A DNA stretch of 8,339 nucleotides, from positions 4,432 to 12,770 of the forward strand of contig JAUNUL010000033.1 of assembly GCA_030538175.1 (NCBI GenBank), given 5' to 3'. Each line of letters starts with the position of its first letter. Within the stretch, counting starts at the first letter, position 1. The DNA is from Propionibacteriaceae bacterium (lineage in GTDB: Bacteria; Actinomycetota; Actinomycetes; Propionibacteriales; Propionibacteriaceae). This document shows, piece by piece, positions 5,901 to 8,339 of this stretch. A model generated the notes under the pieces. It had not been told where the DNA came from. It was given only the letters and a program-made list of their open reading frames with translations, and ran no database searches. The position numbers were made by a program, and so were the translations under genes.

Positions 5901-7319
5901 CGGATCCGCCGACAGGTGCGCCGGCAGCGGGGAATGTCCGGAGAACGTGTGGGGCAACCACTCCAGCCACCGCCACCGGTCCCTGCCTGGGGCAGAGGTC
6001 AGGCAGCACAGGACCACCTCGGCGGGGGAATGCAGCCCGAGGATGTGGGTGACGATCGCACGCGCGACGCCGTCCACCGCGGCCGGCAGGCCACAGAGGC
6101 CGAGGCCACCGGCGGTCCGCAGGTCCGCGATGATCGGCATCCCGTCGAGCCACTCGAACCGGCGCAGGAGGTCGTTGCGGAGGTCCACGAGCTCCGGTTG
6201 GGCATCGGCGTTGGTGGACGACACTTCCAGCTCGACCTGTGGTCGGACCCGGCCCAGGCCGAGGCGGACCTGGAGGAACTCCGGGTGTTCCGGTCGGCGT
6301 GACCACAACAATTCGTTCATCGTGGCGATGCTGGCCGTCATCTCGTCCACCGACGGATGCAGTGCCACTGCCTGGTCCCGTTCGGCAGTCAGGGCTGCGT
6401 CGAGTTCTTCCTCGACCGTGCCCAGTGCGGCCACGAAGGCTGCCCGCTGCTGTTTTGCCTTGGCTTTGGCGTCGCTGCGTTGGGAGAACCAGTTGCCCAG
6501 CATGAGCAGCGGGCTCAGGGCCACGAACATGACGGTGAGGAGCTGGCGGGTGACGGCGAACATGATCCCGCCGATGATCACCGGCGCGATGACCGCGAGC
6601 CACGGGAAGCGACCCCGCTCCGGCCGCCCCGGGATATCCGGGACCTTGATCTTCCGGGGCTTGGGGCGTTGCAACACCCGCGGCGGGCGGGTGACTGGGA
6701 CCTCGGTGGAGGTGGCCGCGAGCGCCACCGGTGGTCGCAGGTGGGTGATGGTGAGGGTGGTCCCGCCGAGGGTGAGGACGTCACCCGGCCCGAGCGGTGT
6801 GCGGGTGACGCGGACGCCACCGACATGGACACCGTTGGCGGAGTTTTTGTCGATCACCTCGACGCGGTCATCGATCACGACCAGGGCGTGTTCCTTGGAG
6901 ACCATGCCGTCGGTGAGCCGGATATCGCAGTCCGGGGAGCGACCGATCCGGAACGTGCCGGTCGGCAGCGGCACCTCGACGCGTTCGTCGGGTCCCGATG
7001 TCACGCGGACCAGAGCGGCCGTCTGCCTGCGCGGCCCGGAGTCCGCCTGGCTGGCGTACGCCAACTCCACCACCGATCCCGATTGGAGGCCGGAGCTGAG
7101 CAGGGTGCCCCCGGGCGGGAGGGTCCGCGTCGGTTCCACACCGTGTCCGACCTGCCGCAGGGTCAGCGGGCCGCCTTCGGGCAAGGGGCTGTCGCCGGTC
7201 GGCCCGAGCGCCAGGACGCGGGCCACGTCGCCACAGGTCGCCGTGCCGTCGGCGGTGATTTGCAGGGTCGCGGTGCGGGCCGGCTTGGACGGGTCACGGA
7301 ACAGGATGCGGATCTTCAT
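2904..7319 (-). CDS. eccC: EccC/EssC-type T7SS ATPase: ubiquitin-like + FHA + 2 TM + three FtsK/SpoIIIE domains
   Basis: A 1471-residue membrane-bound motor of type VII secretion. Order: ubiquitin-like (EccD/YukD-like) fold at about 1-90; FHA domain about 100-193 with GRS (126-128), S141..H144 and N162-G163 phosphothreonine-binding motifs; two membrane segments about 238-256 and 260-277; basic/helical stalk; then three ATPase domains. D1 has an intact Walker A GGTTGAGKS (K686) and Walker B VIVIDE (D786, E787). D2 has GASGSGKTS (K1008) but Walker B LLLLDG (D1106, Gly for Glu). D3 has GPGQSGRTT (Arg1288 for Lys) and VFIDS (D1359, Ser for Glu). So only D1 looks able to hydrolyse ATP, as known for EccC, whose D2/D3 bind substrate signals. 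FHA at the N-terminus is like Firmicute EssC rather than mycobacterial EccC. Start ATG 7319 lies 1 nt after the kinase stop with GGAGGG upstream; the longer frame to 7913 overlaps the kinase gene and is rejected. Confidence 0.93.
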   Translation of the reverse strand: MKIRILFRDPSKPARTATLQITADGTATCGDVARVLALGPTGDSPLPEGGPLTLRQVGHGVEPTRTLPPGGTLLSSGLQSGSVVELAYASQADSGPRRQTAALVRVTSGPDERVEVPLPTGTFRIGRSPDCDIRLTDGMVSKEHALVVIDDRVEVIDKNSANGVHVGGVRVTRTPLGPGDVLTLGGTTLTITHLRPPVALAATSTEVPVTRPPRVLQRPKPRKIKVPDIPGRPERGRFPWLAVIAPVIIGGIMFAVTRQLLTVMFVALSPLLMLGNWFSQRSDAKAKAKQQRAAFVAALGTVEEELDAALTAERDQAVALHPSVDEMTASIATMNELLWSRRPEHPEFLQVRLGLGRVRPQVELEVSSTNADAQPELVDLRNDLLRRFEWLDGMPIIADLRTAGGLGLCGLPAAVDGVARAIVTHILGLHSPAEVVLCCLTSAPGRDRWRWLEWLPHTFSGHSPLPAHLSADPGTGKQLLDALEALVAMRVEAKLEANPVIPSVVLIADQPLVDQARLTRIAENGPAVGVHVVWIAETRASIPGACRTWLDVRDGMLTQVGQVQQELMFSPVVCESVTLDNADALARRMAPRVDAGVPIADESDLPRSVPVVTLLGRDAVDDPALVVSRWQENESLIRRDGPPKPKASSRSSLRALVGHDGLQPFSLDLREQGPHALVGGTTGAGKSEFLQAWVLGMAHAYSPDKVTFLFVDYKGGSAFSRCTDLPHFVGLVTDLTPALVRRALRSLRAELRYREHLLNDKQAKDLLELEATGDPDCPPSLVIVIDEFAALVGEVPEFVDGVVDVAQRGRSLGLHLIMATQRPAGVIKDNLRANTNLRVALRMADETDSDDVLGTKQAAHFDPSTPGRGAAKTGPGRIFTFQSAYPGSRTPDSPPAAPVLVSELGFGADTDWRLPERVAVDDSIAKDIDRVVDTIASAARMAGVPQPRKPWLEPLAATYNLLELSPRRDTDLVLGILDDPDSQTQRIEHFRPDADGNILYVGASGSGKTSGLRTLAVAAGITPRSGPVHVYGIDFAGGGLSSLETLPNVGSIVPGDDDERVARLLGTLAALVEERAVRYAATNSSTLSEYRATGHPDEPRILLLLDGFGNFRAEYETVGGRLEWYATFQRLLVDGRAVGLHVAMTADRPGAVPNSISASFTRRVILRQADEDAYIMFGLPKDVLSPTTPPGRAMQADNPQELQLAVLGDNPNLAVQVRWLEALGPELARHHPVRPEPIRSLPADIPAAELPRSIGGQPVLGMADATLAPMGFDPTGIAMIAGPGQSGRTTAIRWMATALRRFKPDVRLVLLAPHATPLAEEPLWNTTASGQDEIEQCLDSLLEDVSATTAPTSIAVFIDSVGDFGNTPLEAPLTDLVTLCRRHDQFLVAEGETSTWNSGGYQLAPAIKNARTGLLLQPDSGDGDLLLRTPLPLRIKRRDFPPGRGFWVRAGHVHRVQIPWPEQQGSPTSVT

Positions 7320-7320
7320 G

Positions 7321-8339
7321 TCAGCCCTCCGTGCAAGCGACTGTGGGTTCGGAGTCGCGGCCGTTGGACCGGACCAGGATGATTTCCACGCACGTTCGCC
7401 CAGGCTCCGGCGGCACCCGGACCGTGGTGGCCTCGGTCCGCTCGTGGGCCTGTTCCTGGCCGACCTTCTGCACGCGATAGAGGAAGGCATCGCCTTCTTG
7501 CGGTTGAGGGTTCCGCCAGGTGACGACGACCTGACCGCCGTCGGCCACAGCCATCGCCGCGGTGGGGCGGGGCACGACCATCCCGACGGGATCCACCGGC
7601 CGCACGGTCGGGCGGGCCGTGTCGCTCTCCGTCGTCGCGCGGACCCCGCTGTTGGACAACAGGAAGCCTCCCGCGGCCACGGCGGCCACCAGGACGAGGC
7701 CCACCAGCACGGCCCACAACCCGGCGCGGGACCGTTTCTGCACAGGGGCCGGTGCTGCTGGGTGGGACACCGGCGGGGCTGGGACCCCTGCCCCGGTGAA
7801 GTCGACCTCGCGTGGCGGCGCGCTGCCAGTGCCGTGCTGCTGCACTCGTGGCCGGTGATCCGGGATGACGTGCTGTGGCCGTTCGGCAAGCCAGGCGGGG
7901 GCCGGGGCGGCATGGATGTGGGGGTCGGACCATGTCACGCCGCTTTGGGTGTTGCCGCCGCCGTGTGCTGAACCTGGCCCTAGAACATGCCCTGGAGTGG
8001 GCCCTGAACGGGACTCTGAATGGGGGTCTGCATGGGGGTCGAGGACGGCGAACGACGTCAGCCGGGTGCCCGAGTCGTTGTCCTCCTCGCCCCAGTCATC
8101 GTCATCGTCGGTGAACACATCGACGCGGGTTTCCGGCAGTCCCATCCGCCGCTGCACGTCCTGCAGTGCGCGGGCGAACTCGAGTGCGGAGGGATAGCGC
8201 TGGGTGGGCTGCTTGGCCAGCGCGATCGCGAGCACCCGCTCGAGGCTCTCCGGCACGTCATCCCGGCCGGTGAGCGGCACGGGGTCGTTGCGGACACGGC
8301 GGGTCATCTCGAACGGGTCGTTGGGCCCACCGGAAAGTT
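7321..8339 (-). CDS. Transmembrane Ser/Thr protein kinase with extracellular FN3-like domain (5' end outside window)
   Basis: The frame is open to the window edge; 338 residues are visible, reading from LSGGPNDPFEM. The first ~60 are the end of a Hanks-type kinase domain: PFEMTRRV..PVPLTGRDDVPESLERVLAIALAKQPTQRYPSA, with the conserved subdomain XI arginine in KQPTQRY. ATP-binding and catalytic loops are beyond the edge. Then come an acidic patch (FTDDDDDWGEEDND), a Pro/His/Gly-rich cytosolic linker with 4-residue repeats, a membrane helix (bases about 7657-7722, preceded by basic KRSR) and an outer domain of about 100 residues. That domain has a fibronectin-III-like pattern (GGQVVVTWRNP ... 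FLYRVQKV ... CVEIILVRSNGRDSEP) and two cysteines (TCVE, VACTEG) that could form a disulfide. It is coupled to the FHA-bearing ATPase gene, so phosphorylation of the secretion machinery is the likely job. The FN3 call is by pattern only. Confidence 0.88.
   Translation of the reverse strand, partial: LSGGPNDPFEMTRRVRNDPVPLTGRDDVPESLERVLAIALAKQPTQRYPSALEFARALQDVQRRMGLPETRVDVFTDDDDDWGEEDNDSGTRLTSFAVLDPHADPHSESRSGPTPGHVLGPGSAHGGGNTQSGVTWSDPHIHAAPAPAWLAERPQHVIPDHRPRVQQHGTGSAPPREVDFTGAGVPAPPVSHPAAPAPVQKRSRAGLWAVLVGLVLVAAVAAGGFLLSNSGVRATTESDTARPTVRPVDPVGMVVPRPTAAMAVADGGQVVVTWRNPQPQEGDAFLYRVQKVGQEQAHERTEATTVRVPPEPGRTCVEIILVRSNGRDSEPTVACTEG
7325..7330 (-). promoter_or_regulatory. Ribosome binding site of the EccC-like gene, inside the kinase gene
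   Basis: GGAGGG on the minus strand sits in the last codons of the kinase gene, 5 nt before ATG 7319. Stop and start are arranged TGA-C-ATG, which points to translational coupling of kinase and secretion ATPase and fixes the ATPase start. Confidence 0.75.
7657..7722 (-). other. Membrane-spanning segment of the kinase
   Basis: About 22 hydrophobic residues (GLWAVLVGLVLVAAVAAGGFLL) after the basic stretch QKRSR, placing the kinase in the cytosol and the C-terminal domain outside by the positive-inside rule. Confidence 0.85.
7969..8040 (-). repeat. Degenerate 12-bp tandem repeat in the kinase linker
   Basis: Six consecutive 12-base units on the coding strand encode DPHA, DPHS, ESRS, GPTP, GHVL and GPGS. 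The first two units differ at one base (GACCCCCATGCA, GACCCCCATTCA); the rest diverge but most keep G at the first base and a TTCA-like end. The units are in frame and fall in the flexible linker between the kinase domain and the membrane helix. Confidence 0.6.

Noticed and set aside
4740..6302. 520-codon plus-strand ORF opposite ATPase domain D1 and its N-terminal neighbour
   Set aside because: Composition and position fit an antisense shadow; no motif or ribosome site of note.
7320..7913. 198-codon N-terminal extension of the EccC-like frame
   Set aside because: Overlaps the kinase gene in another frame and encodes low-complexity Pro/Arg/Ser sequence; the ATG at 7319 has a good ribosome site and begins the conserved domain.
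5800..7971. 723-codon plus-strand ORF opposite the ATPase and kinase genes
   Set aside because: Runs across two real genes on the other strand; Arg/Ser/Thr-rich with no domain; shadow frame.
1..8339. CRISPR arrays, tRNA genes, transposases or phage genes
   Set aside because: None seen by eye; no direct-repeat/spacer pattern, cloverleaf or transposase motif.

Overview
The window comes from a high-GC Gram-positive bacterium, almost certainly an actinomycete. The basis is strong G/C bias at third codon positions, long antisense shadow ORFs, and an actinobacterial-style type VII (ESX/WXG100) secretion locus. The mix of genes would suit a Propionibacteriales-like genome, but that is only a guess. 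No rRNA, tRNA, CRISPR array, insertion sequence or phage gene was seen.

Left part (1-1120): the 3' part of a plus-strand gene whose product joins the end of a GPH/MelB-type sugar:cation symporter to a cytidylate-kinase-like domain. It ends at a very strong hairpin that lies between two convergent genes.

Middle left (1120-1789): a minus-strand WrbA-type NAD(P)H:quinone oxidoreductase. Its promoter carries a perfect 18-bp palindrome that looks like a MarR-type operator. No regulator gene is visible nearby.

Right part (1790-8339): a tightly packed minus-strand cluster, read from right to left. It holds a transmembrane Ser/Thr protein kinase (only its C-terminal part is in the window), a 1471-residue EccC/EssC-type secretion ATPase with an N-terminal ubiquitin-like and FHA module, a 91-residue WXG100 protein, and an alpha/beta-hydrolase-fold protein. 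Gaps are 1, 29 and 41 nt, so this is very probably one operon. The kinase and the FHA domain on the motor suggest that secretion is controlled by phosphorylation. The WXG100 protein is the likely substrate or co-substrate. Other T7SS parts (EccB, EccD, EccE, mycosin, PP2C phosphatase) are not in the window and may lie beyond the right edge.

The points most worth a second look are: the hydrolase, which appears to have lost all three catalytic residues; a 12-bp perfect hairpin that puts the hydrolase start codon in its loop; the transporter-kinase fusion; and the palindromic operator.
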